Assembly: GCA_963753115.1 (NCBI GenBank)
Contig: CAVWBB010000013.1
Coordinates: 1-64,000, forward strand
Source: Bog-473 sp963753115
GTDB lineage: Bacteria; Actinomycetota; Acidimicrobiia; Acidimicrobiales; RAAP-2
DNA length: 64,000 nt
Direction of reading: 5' to 3'
Shown here: piece by piece, positions 1 to 8,908 of the stretch
How the letters are laid out: every line of letters starts with the position of its first letter
Position numbering within the stretch: the first letter of the stretch is position 1
The notes under the pieces: generated by a model
What the model saw: only the letters and a program-made list of their open reading frames with translations
Told to the model about the DNA's origin: nothing
The model's database searches: none
Translations under genes and position numbers: made by a program

Positions 1-1
1 C

Positions 2-804
2 GCCGCGGCGTCACCCCGTATCAAGCCGACGTTTGCCGCAGTCGAACAGGCTGTGTGCCTAGGGGCCCTTGCCGCGGACGACGACCAAGGGGACCGCTGT
101 GCGATCCTCTCCATGCACGTTTCCACTGTGTCCCCGGAGTGGGTGTATGTCCAGGGGCTCGGCTACTACGTGGGCACGGACCAGCCGCCCACCGTCCAAG
201 AGGCCCGCAGTGATCTAGGCCAAGCGATCCTCAACCTGCGGACGCACCAACTGATCGGGCCCACCAACATTGGCTTCTGTGCCGTTCCCGGGGCGAACGT
301 GTCCGGTCCGGATCTCTCGGCGGTACCGAACGCCGTAATCGTCGCTTGGGGGCTGCAACCCTGCATCGGCGCGACGTCCACCACTGTGGCCCCTCCCACC
401 ACGACGACCGTCGCTCCGTCCACCCTGCCGACCCAGCCGACAACGGCAGCCTCCGGATACACACAATGGTCGGGGGCATGGGGCGCACACGAACAGCAAC
501 TAGAAATCAGCGCGGCGGGAGATGGGACCTTGAGCTATCAGGATCTCACCGTGTGTCCAAATTCCCGCTCGTTTGCGCAAGCGCACCAACCGCCACGATG
601 CAGTTCGTGCTGAGCTCGGTCAACGGCGGCACGGCAAGCGGAACTGTCACAGCAACCTCAGACTCAACGAACTACGCCGTCGGTCAGGCCGTGACAGTGA
701 GCCTCGCTGCCGGTTCACCCGGTCAACTCTTAGAGCTCTCGGTCGCCGGACAGGGGCCCGGGGACTTCTGCAACAGCACATCTGCCGGTCAGTGCGGTGC
801 CTGA
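2..804 (+). CDS. Secreted or surface protein, partial at the window edge, frameshifted
   Basis: The frame is open from the first bases, so the N-terminus lies outside the window. The first part is a small domain with paired cysteines, followed by a Thr/Pro/Val-rich linker (bases about 375-455) typical of an extracellular spacer, then a C-terminal domain starting YTQWSGAWGAHEQQLEI. The reading frame changes near 560-590: the upstream frame ends at 613, while the beta-rich sequence MQFVLSSVNGGTASGT continues in another frame to the TGA at 802-804. The two pieces read as one protein, so a one-base indel is likely. I do not recognise the family. The linker and cysteines suggest export; the signal peptide would be off-window. 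Confidence 0.5.
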
Positions 805-1267
805 CGAGGCGACTTTCCGTTCTCTGAAGGAGGCTGGATCTTCTTTGGGGCCGTGAGTCCCCGAGCGCCCGCCGAGAGCCACCCTCGGCGTAGGCTGCGT
901 ATCAAGACTGGTGCCGCTCCAACCGGGTCAAGCAGTTGAGCGAGCGGACCTAACTGAGAAGGTCACAACCCGGCGAACAAACTGCCGACCCGGATCCTGA
1001 GCCAGGTATCTCGATGGTCCCAATGTTCAACTCTGCTGATCCATCGGCGCTCCACGTCGGTCCGAGCGTGGTCACGCGGAGAATCAAGATCAGATGATCC
1101 GTTCGGTGGAGGTTGCAGGGCTGATACGTGGTCCTGAAATACGGGTAGACGCTGACCTGGTTGGCCAAATGACCCCGATGACGAAGGTTCGCAGGCTCTC
1201 GGCCATCTTCGTGTGAATGAACGTGCCCATGAACCCGATGTCCTAACCGACGTAGACGGCGACGAAG
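805..1267. other. Non-coding stretch, nothing recognised
   Basis: No frame here has convincing coding character on either strand. It separates the secreted protein from the IS110 relic and may contain the lost 5' part of that element, but I could not recognise transposase sequence in it. Confidence 0.4.
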
Positions 1268-1940
1268 TTGAGGGGGGCACGATGTGATGGGATTGGCGAG
1301 ATCGCATCTGCCGACAAGCGGATCGCCGCGCTCTCTGACGAGGCCGACCCCAAGGGCATGGTCGCGACTCCGGGACTCGGGCCCGTCCTCTCGGCCGCCA
1401 TCTTGGGCAACACGGCGACTTCAACCGCTTCACCAACCTCGCCGGCGTGCGCTCCTTCACCGGCATTGTGCCCAAGATCGACCAGGCCGGGTTGGTGAAC
1501 GGACGCAAGGGCATCACCAAGGCCGGTGGCGCCGGTTTGCGTCAAGCCCTCTACATGGCAGCCGATCACGCTCGCCACATCGATCCGACACTCGCCCAGC
1601 GCTTCTACCGACTCGTCATGGTCGAGGGCAAGCACCACAACTCGGTGCTGTGCTCCGTCTCTCGGCCGTCCTCATCACCCGGATCGCCGTCTACTGGCGC
1701 AAGGGAGAGCTCTACCAACTCCGAGACGAAGTCGGCGAAGTGATCGCCGAGGCCGAAGGCAAAGCTGCCTGCAGCGACCGCTTCAAGGTCGACCCCAAGG
1801 CCCGGGCGGCCCGTCGTCGCAACACCCCGGCCAAACTCCTCAAGAACAGGGCGGCGGGTCGAGACAGAAAGGAGTCGGCCCAGAGGGTCGCTCCGGCCAC
1901 CGACCCGCCGAAAGAAGAAGCCAGCGAAAATGTGGCCTGA
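1268..1940 (+). mobile_element. IS110-family transposase remnant (C-terminal part, frameshifted)
   Basis: The C-terminal Transposase_20 region of an IS110-type DEDD transposase is recognisable in three successive frames. The first contains MVATPGLGPVLSAAILG. After a shift near 1411 the sequence GDFNRFTNLAGVRSFTGIVP continues with KGITKAGGAGLRQALYMAA. After a second shift near 1660 comes VLITRIAVYWRKGELYQLRD to the stop at 1938-1940. The N-terminal RuvC-like catalytic half is missing. IS110 elements lack terminal inverted repeats, so the ends cannot be placed. With half the gene absent plus two shifts this is a dead copy. Confidence 0.75.
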
Positions 1941-2450
1941 GGGGCTTGACTCCCGTTAGGAACTCACCCAAGATGTCCACCCAGATCGGACTATGAGGAC
2001 ATCCCGATGTTGTGGCGGATCTCGGCCGTGGTGGCCAACGAGTCCTCAATACGCCGACCCAGGTCCCGCCATTCTTCGACTTTGGATTCGCCGATCTCGG
2101 GGTCGCCCGTTGCCGTACAGCCTGGCGGGATCTTCCTAGAGCGGCGCGGATCTCATGCCATGTGGTCGAACACGACGAACGAATCGCAGAACTGCACGGG
2201 TGCCCCCTTTGATTATCCATCTAGTCCGACAACGCGGGCACCCTGGCCGGGTCTAACACGCCGGATCCCCATAAACGTGGGTGCAGAAGCGACGGTGCGG
2301 TTGCTAGCTTGAGCAGAGCCCGCCAGGCGGCCGGCCTGTCAGCGCCACCCGGCGCAACAAGGCTCACAACCAGGAAGTTGGGCGATGAACCGTAATCGGA
2401 CAAGGTCTATAGGCGTTCTCGCCGGCCTGAATCGCGGGAGAGGCGTTGCG
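1941..2450. other. Intergenic region, nothing recognised
   Basis: About 500 bases between the IS110 remnant and a small secreted protein. Open frames here have low-complexity, improbable translations and no ribosome-binding sites. It may be debris from the insertion. Confidence 0.35.
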
Positions 2451-2809
2451 TTGAAGATGAAAATCTCTACTGCCAAGGTGGGACTAGCTGTTTTCGCCAT
2501 GTCAACCGCGTCATTCGCGGTGGCTGGGTTTGGCGGTAGCGACGCGAGCGCCGCGAACCGAACGTCATTCGAAGCTGTGCCAGCAATACGCGCTGATGTT
2601 TCGAAGAACAACTATACCCCGCAGGAGAAGGTGAACTCTTACAGGAAGATCGCAAAGATCGCACCTGCTGGACTGAAGAGGGAACTGCTACGGCTAGCCG
2701 GAAACTTCAAGCCGCCATCAACAATGGTGGCCTGACAAAGGCTCAACAGCAGTCCGCTGAGACGTTGTTTAACAATATCCAATCTCAGCTAGTCAAGACC
2801 TGTGGATGA
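2451..2809 (+). CDS. Small secreted protein, frameshifted
   Basis: The start TTG at 2451 (or ATG at 2457) follows GGAGAGG with 7-base spacing. The N-terminus is a signal peptide: MKMKISTAKVGLAVFAM, then a small-residue stretch ending near ASA. The mature part is rich in Lys, Gln and Asn and looks helical. The frame shifts near 2700: the original frame stops at 2735 after a short tail, while the adjacent frame reads KLQAAINNGGLTKAQQQ and ends SQLVKTCG at 2809. That second reading is clearly protein-like, so one inserted or deleted base is likely. The family is unknown. It stands alone, with no operon partner. Confidence 0.55.
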
Positions 2810-3098
2810 GAATCTGACCGACTACGCGGTGACCTTCTCATCCTTCTCTGATCGTTCGACCTCACCCCATTTTTCGAAGATGACGCCGGCGCGGGCGAAA
2901 GCGACGAGCTGCGGTCGCTAACCGCGCGTCAGCTCTTTCTTTTGATGCCCCCACCGGTGACGCCCGAATCACGCGATTAGCCGGCAGCCTGAATGAGTTG
3001 CGACCACCACTGAACTTCAACAGCGAACGGGGCTACGTCCAAATCTCGACCATGGGATGGATCTATCGTCCCCTCCGAATAAGCCACGATCCACACGG

Positions 3099-3581
3099 TC
3101 AAGCGTTAGTTGGAGCGGTGGGTGGGTTCGGTTGGCTCCCACGACTGCGCCGAGAGCTACGAAATAGGAGCCCGGCGAAAACAACCTGCACAAGCCCAGC
3201 AAGCATAGCGATCACGATGCCGATCCGGCCACCGTATTGATACGTCGTGACACCGGCCAGGTTGTCTGATCCCTGGGGCAGTGAGCCCAAGCGGATGAGG
3301 ACGAGCAGAAGACCGACGGCCGACAGGACCAAGACCACCGCAACCGAGCGCGTCGGCAGCTTGACACCCCCTTGCAGGCGTATGAAGAGGTAGACCGAGG
3401 CCGCCACTAAGAGCGCGGCCGCCATCCAGCCATAGCCGGTGCTCCAGGCGTTGACCGATGCTGCGGTGTAGCCGCCGACCGAAGCGCCGTACCACGGCAA
3501 GAACAGAGAAACGAAAGCCACCGCTCCAGCTATGAGGATGCCCCACTCTTTCCAACTGAGTTGTTTCGTGTCCAAAGACAT
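3099..3581 (-). CDS. Four-helix membrane protein, unknown function
   Basis: The start ATG at 3581 is preceded by GGAAGGGG; longer in-frame starts lack such a site. The roughly 160-residue product has four hydrophobic segments: ILIAGAVAFVSLFLPWYGA, GWMAAALLVAASVYLFI, VAVVLVLSAVGLLLVLI and IGIVIAMLAGLVQVVFAGLLF. A short basic Arg/Ser tail follows, presumably cytoplasmic. The first helix followed by LPWYGAS is common in small actinobacterial membrane proteins. There are no catalytic motifs. It is monocistronic. Confidence 0.65.
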   Translation of the reverse strand: MSLDTKQLSWKEWGILIAGAVAFVSLFLPWYGASVGGYTAASVNAWSTGYGWMAAALLVAASVYLFIRLQGGVKLPTRSVAVVLVLSAVGLLLVLIRLGSLPQGSDNLAGVTTYQYGGRIGIVIAMLAGLVQVVFAGLLFRSSRRSRGSQPNPPTAPTNA

Positions 3582-4063
3582 GAACCCCTTCCGGTCGGAG
3601 AATTGGATCTTACAATACACGTTGCAGGTCACTTCGCCCGGCCTTCGGGGATCAGGGGTCCCGAACCCGACAACCGGCCGGCGACACACGGGGATTGAGT
3701 CACATATGCCGGGTCGGCGTGAGAACCGCTTTGAGAACCAAAACCAAAGTAACCGTGGAAACCGGTGTCATTCGTTGTCCATTGCTGACCATCGAGCATT
3801 GCGGAAACCCACCAGATCTTCAATCCCGCGGCATACTCTCGGCTCTACTTCACACCTTGCTGTGCTCTTCGACAACCCAGACGGGTTGGACCCGCTGGCG
3901 CCATACTCGTTCGCTGACCGGTACGACCCCTCCGCCCCATAGTGCGACGCAGGCCGATCCGGACACCGTGACGGTAAGGACTCACAAACTGAACGCTCAG
4001 ATTCAGGGGCCGAAGTGGCCCAAACGGCTTACGATTCATGGGACGCAAAAGGAGACCTTCTCA
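3582..4063. other. Intergenic region, no supported gene
   Basis: An open frame on the + strand runs through here into the next gene, but its translation before 4064 is compositionally odd and lacks an RBS. I treat this as the upstream region of the TIGR03086-type gene. Confidence 0.4.
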
Positions 4064-4628
4064 ATGGACGATTTGGCTGAGCTGCATGACAAGGCCTTGG
4101 AGGCAACCGGTCGTATCGTGTCCCGCGTCCGGGCGAATCAGTGGCAAGAACTGACACCCTGCGCTGACTGGAACGTCCGCGAGCTCGTCAATCACGTCGT
4201 GTCAGGAAACCTCTGGGCTGCAGCACTCGGAGCAGGTGCAACCATCGCCGATGTCGGCGAGCGGCTCGATGGCGACGTACTGGGTGATGATCCCGCCGGA
4301 GCGTACGATGAGTCAGCTCGGCGGCCTCCGCGGTGTTCCACCGGCCTGGGGCGATGGATGCTCCCTGCGCCGTGTCGTACGGCCCCGTACCGGGTTCGGT
4401 GTACGCAGGCCATCGCTTCTTGGACGTCCTCGTGCACGGCTGGGACATCGCGGATTCGTCCGATCAGGACCGCACCCTCAACGAGTCACTGGTGCAAGGT
4501 TGTCTCAAGTGGTCGAGCCTCAGGCGGAGTTGCTGCGGGCCAGCGGCATGTTCCGCGACGACGTCACTGCGCCACGTGGCGCCGGACCTCAGACCCGGCT
4601 GCTCGCCCTGCTCGGACGGGACGGCTGA
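4064..4628 (+). CDS. TIGR03086 / maleylpyruvate-isomerase-fold protein, frameshifted
   Basis: The N-terminus MDDLAELHDKALEATGRIV and the motif TPCADWNVRELVNHV are characteristic of TIGR03086 proteins of the DinB/mycothiol-dependent maleylpyruvate isomerase fold, whose conserved His residues bind metal. The frame shifts near 4315 to a frame containing VYAGHRFLDVLVHGWDIA, typical of the C-terminal part of the fold, and again near 4505 to QAELLRASGMFRDDV, ending at 4628. Together the pieces give about 185-190 residues, normal for the family. The substrate cannot be told. Two shifts could be sequence errors or real decay in this transposon-disturbed region. Confidence 0.6.
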
Positions 4629-4657
4629 AGAAGGATTGCGCGGACAGTGATCGACTT

Positions 4658-5690
4658 GTGACGCCGAATCCTGTGACCGAGCTCCTCGCCGGAGCAACTT
4701 TCCGTGAGTCGGTGAACCCCGACGATGGAAAGAGCACGTCGTCCTTCGAGCGTGTGACCATCGACGGGCAATGCTTCTTCCTCAAGAGGCTGAGCCCGGC
4801 CTCCGATTGGCTCATGCGAGCGAGCGGGGACCACGTACACCGGCCGTACCTGGTCTGGCAGGCCGGGATCATGGACCGCATTCCAGCCGCCATTGACCAC
4901 ACCGTCGTCGCCATGGAGATCGCCGGGGACGGCGACGACGCCGAGCTCAGCGTGTTGATGGCGCGACGTGGGCCCGTACCTGGTTCCCGAGGGTGACGCC
5001 CCTGGTGAGCGCAGCCCAGCACCAGGGATTCATGGACCACCTGGCCCAGCTTTGCGCTGCGTTTTGGGGTTGGACGGACGATATCGGCGGGCTCGCGACG
5101 ATGTCGGAGCGATTCCGATTCTTCGACGACGCCAACGTGGCCCGTGAACTGAACGTCGCTGAGCCGCCTGGTCCGATCGTCGCCGCCGATGCCGGTTGGC
5201 GTCTCCTCGCGGAGCGGTCGCCGACCTTGACCGCGTGCTCGCCGGACGGTGAACGACGAACCCGGAATTCCGACCGTTCCCCTCGCGGCGACCCCGACCA
5301 CCTTTCTGCACGGCGACTGGAAGATGGGCAACCTGGGCAGGCACGCCGATGGGCGCACCATCCTCATCTACTGGGCCTACCCCGGTTCCGGTCCGGCTTG
5401 TTGGGATCTTTGCTGGTACTTGGCGCTCAACCAGGCGCGGATTCCCGAAACCAAGGAAGCGACGGCAGTCAGATTCCGTCAGGCCCTCGAGCGTCACGGT
5501 GTTGATTGCACCGGGTGGTTCCAGACGGAATCCGACCTGTGCCTCATCGGCATCTTGGCCACGTTCGGGGGACAAAGCCCTGGGCGAAGAGGACGAGCTG
5601 CGCTGGTGGGAGGAGCGTGTCGTTGACGCGCTGGCTCGGCGAGAGATCGACGCGAACACACGCAGGGAGGACGAGGACGCAATGCCACGG
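4658..5690 (+). pseudogene. Phosphotransferase-like (APH fold) gene, several frameshifts
   Basis: Starting at GTG 4658, about 350 codons read as an aminoglycoside-phosphotransferase/choline-kinase-fold protein when frames are joined. An N-lobe contains FERVTIDGQCFFLKRLS. Then comes VSAAQHQGFMDHLAQLCAAF, and a C-lobe has TFLHGDWKMGNLG, where HGD is the catalytic-loop Asp motif, followed by ILIYWAYPGSGPACWDL; a Tyr replaces the usual Asp of the second metal motif. The breaks are near 4975, 4995, 5240 and 5575. The last frame has no stop before the tRNA remnant at 5693, so the natural C-terminus is missing. Whether this is decay or errors cannot be settled here. Confidence 0.5.
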
Positions 5691-5692
5691 AG

Positions 5693-5734
5693 AGCGGGCG
5701 ACGGGAATCGAACCCGCGTTCTCAGCTTGGGAAA
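5693..5734 (-). tRNA. 3' half of a tRNA-Gly(CCC) gene, probable attachment-site remnant
   Basis: Read on the minus strand this has the anticodon loop TTCCCAA (5727-5733), a T arm with GGTTCGATTCCC (about 5703-5716) and the acceptor CGCCCGC (5694-5700) with discriminator T. The 5' half is absent: bases beyond the anticodon loop do not pair with the 3' anticodon stem, and no D arm or 5' acceptor follows. A copy limited to the 3' half of a tRNA is the usual signature of tRNA-targeted integration. No CCA is encoded. A full-length partner is not in the window. Confidence 0.65.
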
Positions 5735-6149
5735 CGTGTCGAGCCGTGCCCAGGCCCGGGCATTGTGTTGTCTTGTCCAGCAAACTGTCGTGGCACTGTT
5801 TGCCGCGCCATGTTCCTGGGGGCATGTCCGGAGCACAGCAGCGGCGCGGCCGAGGATGGTCGACTACCAGTCCGGGGCCACTCTGACGGGGACCAAGCCG
5901 ACCCCGGCGCTGCGCATCTCGTTCTCCGTGTCCCTCCTCGTCGTCGAAGCCGGTCTGCCTGGAGTCATGGGCCCGCGCCGCCCGGTTGAGCATCGGTTGG
6001 GCGGCGGGTGTCACCGGCTCAGAGGCGGGGGGGCCGATTCACTTCGGACTCACGATTCTTCGATTCTTCCGAGCCGGGTCCGCCGCAGCAGGCCACGAGC
6101 AACACCTGACATTCGGAACGGCTCTGCCCAAACCTGACCCGAGGTGAGG
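5735..6149. other. Island flank with no recognisable gene
   Basis: About 400 bases between the tRNA fragment and the NERD gene. The open frames are overlapping and arginine-rich, as expected by chance in high-GC DNA. No integrase sequence was seen, though one might be expected beside an attachment site. Confidence 0.35.
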
Positions 6150-6812
6150 TCAACGAGGATTAGGCGTTCTCCACGTCGAATCACGGCGGGCATACGCAAA
6201 GATCGCTTCGACCCGATCGGAACCAAGGCTGGGCGGGCGACTCGACAACCACTTGGTAATCCGCTTACGGCCAACCACGGTCACGTCGGGTGGTTGGGCC
6301 TTGACCGTGAACGATGCCGCCATGACCACGATTAGCGGGTGGACTTCGACGGTGAACCCACACGCCGACGAGAGATACTGCGAAGCTCGCTTCGCCTCGT
6401 ACCGGGAGTTTTTGAGGTAGTCGGTACTCTGACCACTCACCTTGAAGGATCGGTCATTTACCCACACGTTCTTTCCGGTGTGATTCTTGGTATTGAGGGT
6501 GAAGACACCGGGTGGCCCGATCACGACGTGGTCGATGTCGCTACCTCTGCTACCGACTGGCACAGCATGGATGACATGCCAACCGGGTCCGAGCTTCGAT
6601 AGTCGCCGTCCGACTTCTTCTTCCCCGTCTGCACCGACGCGCAGTTCGCGCTCCTCGCGTGGGGCGCCAAGAATGCGAGCGAGAACTGTCTTGACCGGTG
6701 CCTCCTTGCGCAGCTCGACAGACTTCTGGCGTGCTGCCTGGCCCGCCCGGTGGGTGGTTAGGTCGCGCCATTCAGGTTCTCCGCCCATGGCACTCACCGG
6801 CATAGTTTGCAC
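6150..6812 (-). CDS. NERD-domain (nuclease-related) protein
   Basis: The core GADGEEEVGRRL, SRGSDIDHVVIGPPGVFTLN and TKNHTGKNVWV is the NERD domain, a restriction-endonuclease-like fold with an Asp and a (N/T)xK motif in place of ExK. A C-terminal segment follows, ending ARRDSTWR as in many actinobacterial NERD proteins. NERD proteins are thought to act in DNA processing and often sit on mobile DNA. The apparent start is GTG 6812, but coding-like sequence without a start codon (EQTEWEHDGRVVQTM) extends upstream to a stop near 6893, so the N-terminus may be truncated or shifted. It lies inside the proposed island. Confidence 0.75.
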   Translation of the reverse strand: MQTMPVSAMGGEPEWRDLTTHRAGQAARQKSVELRKEAPVKTVLARILGAPREERELRVGADGEEEVGRRLSKLGPGWHVIHAVPVGSRGSDIDHVVIGPPGVFTLNTKNHTGKNVWVNDRSFKVSGQSTDYLKNSRYEAKRASQYLSSACGFTVEVHPLIVVMAASFTVKAQPPDVTVVGRKRITKWLSSRPPSLGSDRVEAIFAYARRDSTWRTPNPR

Positions 6813-7059
6813 GACGCGGCCGTCGTGTTCCCACTCGGTTTGCTCATGGGGGCGGCGTGCCCGGAGGTCGACGGGCTGACGCTGGTCTGAATATTGTCAA
6901 AAAGTTGTGCCGGCACAGTCCGCTCGGCTCTATTTCGGCGAAGGCCCCGATGTCAGCATCCTCGCTAGAGGGGGTAGCTGACATGAGCGAACGGGTAATG
7001 AGTATGGCGGTGGCGACCCCGTCGCATGTGACCTCGGCATCGACCTCTCGACGCAGCTG

Positions 7060-7854
7060 ATGTCCACCCGAGAGGAGCTGCTCCAGGCGGCTCTGGAACT
7101 AGCTGCGTCGGGCCAGCCGTTCTTCAGTCCGAACGAGTTAATCGAACAGGTTCGGCGCAACGGCAGCAACTACGCAGATGTGACGATACGTACCCACGTC
7201 TGCAGCTGGATGTGTGCAAACGCTCCGGCGAATATTGCTACCGGCAAAGGTGAGTTCTTCCGAGTCAGCCGGGGCCTGTACAAACTCAACGACCAAACCC
7301 GCCACTCGTCCCCTTCACCGGTACGGAAGCCCGTGACGCCTCCACAAGTGAAACCCGTAGGCGATCCCAATGGACCCACGGAGTTCGCTGAAGGTCCGAT
7401 CGACTGGTATTGGGAGGGCCATGTCCAGTCGCTACTGGTATCCCATCTCACGAAGGACGGTTGGTCGAATCGCCGCGTTGCGGATACAGCCAGCAAGGAA
7501 CACGGATGCGACATCGAGGCTGTAAGAGATGGCGTGCGGCTTCTGGTTGAGGTGAAGGGCTATCCCTCTTCGATCTATACCCACGGTCCACGCGAGGGCC
7601 AGGCACGCACCGCGGGGTCTGTGCCAACGCAAGCACGGGCTTACTTCTCCCACGCACTTCTGTCCGGACTCCTCATGCGAGCAGAAAGCGGTGACGACAC
7701 ACTGGTACTCCTGGCCTTTCCGGCATTAGAGACATACCGCAACTTGGCACGCCGGGTCGGACCTCTTCTCTATAACGCCTGGATCAACCTAGTACTCGTC
7801 AACGAGGACGGGACCGTCGATCCCGTTGGGATTCCTGAAGGCGGTACGCCGTGA
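7060..7854 (+). CDS. DUF7669-like winged-helix plus PD-(D/E)XK nuclease-like protein
   Basis: 264 residues, two domains. Residues 1-85 have the form EELLQAALELAASGQPFFSP, then TIRTHVCSWMCANAP and RGLYKL, a helical DNA-binding-like domain that I associate with DUF7669 by recall. Residues about 110-250 contain EHGCDIEAV followed by VRLLVEVKGYPS, the D...ExK active-site pattern of PD-(D/E)XK nucleases. The linker is Pro-rich. This looks like a standalone restriction-type or DNA-recognition nuclease; no methyltransferase or partner is adjacent. The RBS is weak. The specificity and target are unknown. It lies inside the proposed island. Confidence 0.65.
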   Translation: MSTREELLQAALELAASGQPFFSPNELIEQVRRNGSNYADVTIRTHVCSWMCANAPANIATGKGEFFRVSRGLYKLNDQTRHSSPSPVRKPVTPPQVKPVGDPNGPTEFAEGPIDWYWEGHVQSLLVSHLTKDGWSNRRVADTASKEHGCDIEAVRDGVRLLVEVKGYPSSIYTHGPREGQARTAGSVPTQARAYFSHALLSGLLMRAESGDDTLVLLAFPALETYRNLARRVGPLLYNAWINLVLVNEDGTVDPVGIPEGGTP

Positions 7855-8017
7855 CCCACGGTTCCATAAGCACTGCATAGCCCAGAAGGGGACGAGCGCG
7901 AAACTGCCGTGGACGACGGGTGATGCTCAAAAGACGACTCTGAGTTCCTTCGACATGCGCCCAACAATCGAAATATGACCCTCAAAGCTGCGCTCAGCGC
8001 ATGTTCGGCCAGCCGCG

Positions 8018-8163
8018 CTAGAAGTCGATTCCGAGGTAGGTCGATTGACAGCCGTAACAGACGAAACTCTTCTTGGTACTTCCATCCAGCTCAAACCAAG
8101 CGGACCATTCTGGAGGACGGCGCTCGTTGCAGAAATGACAACGCAGAAAGCTTTTGCGCCGAT
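8018..8163 (-). CDS. Small double-CxxC zinc-ribbon protein, 5' end cut off
   Basis: One short minus-strand frame ends in TAG (8018-8020) and reads RCHFCNERRPPEWSAWF, then ELDGSTKKSFVCYGCQSTYL and GIDF. Two CxxC pairs separated by an aromatic-rich strand are a compact zinc ribbon. No start codon is visible, and upstream the frame runs into sequence that on the other strand is the livF fragment. The gene therefore appears truncated at about 8165-8170, the same place where livF is cut. The family is unknown. Confidence 0.5.
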
Positions 8164-8169
8164 TCCTGA

Positions 8170-8349
8170 CAGATCGTCGCCGGTGGCACCGCCTTGTTGC
8201 TGGTCGAACAGTACGTGACCCGTGCGCTCGAGCTCGCGGACACCGCGTACCTCATGAACCGCGGCCAGGTCCTCTCCTCGGGTGCGGCGGCTGAGCTCCG
8301 GGGGGAAGAGGTCTTCGAGCGTTACCTCGGCATCGAGGTCGGCCCGTGA
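8170..8349 (+). pseudogene. 5'-truncated livF-type ABC ATPase fragment
   Basis: Immediately after a TGA at 8167-8169 the frame reads IVAGGTALLLVEQYVTRALE, then LADTAYLMNRGQVLSSG and VFERYLG to TGA 8347-8349. This is the last fifth of a branched-chain amino-acid-type ABC ATP-binding protein (LivF), containing the H-loop-adjacent LLVEQ region; Walker A, the signature and Walker B are missing. The loss of the 5' four-fifths at a sharp point, next to the cut zinc-ribbon ORF, marks a recombination junction. Confidence 0.75.
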
Positions 8350-8377
8350 AGCCCCCGACCCGTCGTCTGTGCAGTCG

Positions 8378-8908
8378 TCAGGACGCCGGACGGGTTTCGT
8401 CGGGCTCCAGGAGCTCGAGCAACTCGTCCATCGATGCGACCAGGGGGGCCAGCCGTCGGCGACCGGCGATGGAACGCTCCCATCCATGGAGGTCCTCGTT
8501 GACGGACACGACCAGCGTTTGGCCGGCCCGGGTCAGGCGCAGGAGCACACGCCGGCGGTCGGAAGGGTCTGGTGCGCGGGTGAGCCATCCCGCCGCCTCC
8601 AGCCGGTCGAGCGTCAGCGTCATGCCTCCCGAGGCGCGCCGCAACACCTCGCACACCGCCGACGGGGCGCACACCCCGCCGGGTGCGCGGCGGATCACCG
8701 CCAGCACGAGGTAGTCGCCCAGGGCCAATCCGCGGGCGGCGGTGACCGACTCGAGCTGCTGGCCGGCCACGAGCTGGAGCGCCACCAATCGCGCCATGAG
8801 GCCCGACTCACCGGCCCGGGTCCAGGTGTCCGGGCGCATCGTCACGGCACCGTTTTTGTCGGCGGCCGGAGCCGCGGGTACCGACGATGCAGGGGAGGAC
8901 GGCGTCAC
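8378..8908 (-). CDS. MarR-family transcriptional regulator
   Basis: GTG 8908 overlaps the stop of the upstream amidohydrolase gene (GTGA), implying translational coupling; an internal ATG at 8839 would give a 153-residue core. The core shows the MarR winged helix: VLAVIRRAPGGVCAPSAVCE, RASGGMTLTLDRLEAAGWL as the recognition region and PSDRRRVLLRLTRAG as the wing, followed by a dimerising C-terminal helix ending LLELLEP. MarR proteins repress neighbouring catabolic or efflux genes and are released by small aromatic or lipophilic ligands. The likely targets are the adjacent amidohydrolase and the divergent cupin gene, through the inverted repeat near 10161. Confidence 0.85.
   Translation of the reverse strand: MTPSSPASSVPAAPAADKNGAVTMRPDTWTRAGESGLMARLVALQLVAGQQLESVTAARGLALGDYLVLAVIRRAPGGVCAPSAVCEVLRRASGGMTLTLDRLEAAGWLTRAPDPSDRRRVLLRLTRAGQTLVVSVNEDLHGWERSIAGRRRLAPLVASMDELLELLEPDETRPAS

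Noticed and set aside
5693..5770. A complete tRNA-Gly gene
   Set aside because: No D arm, no 5' anticodon stem pairing and no 5' acceptor strand; only the 3' half is present.
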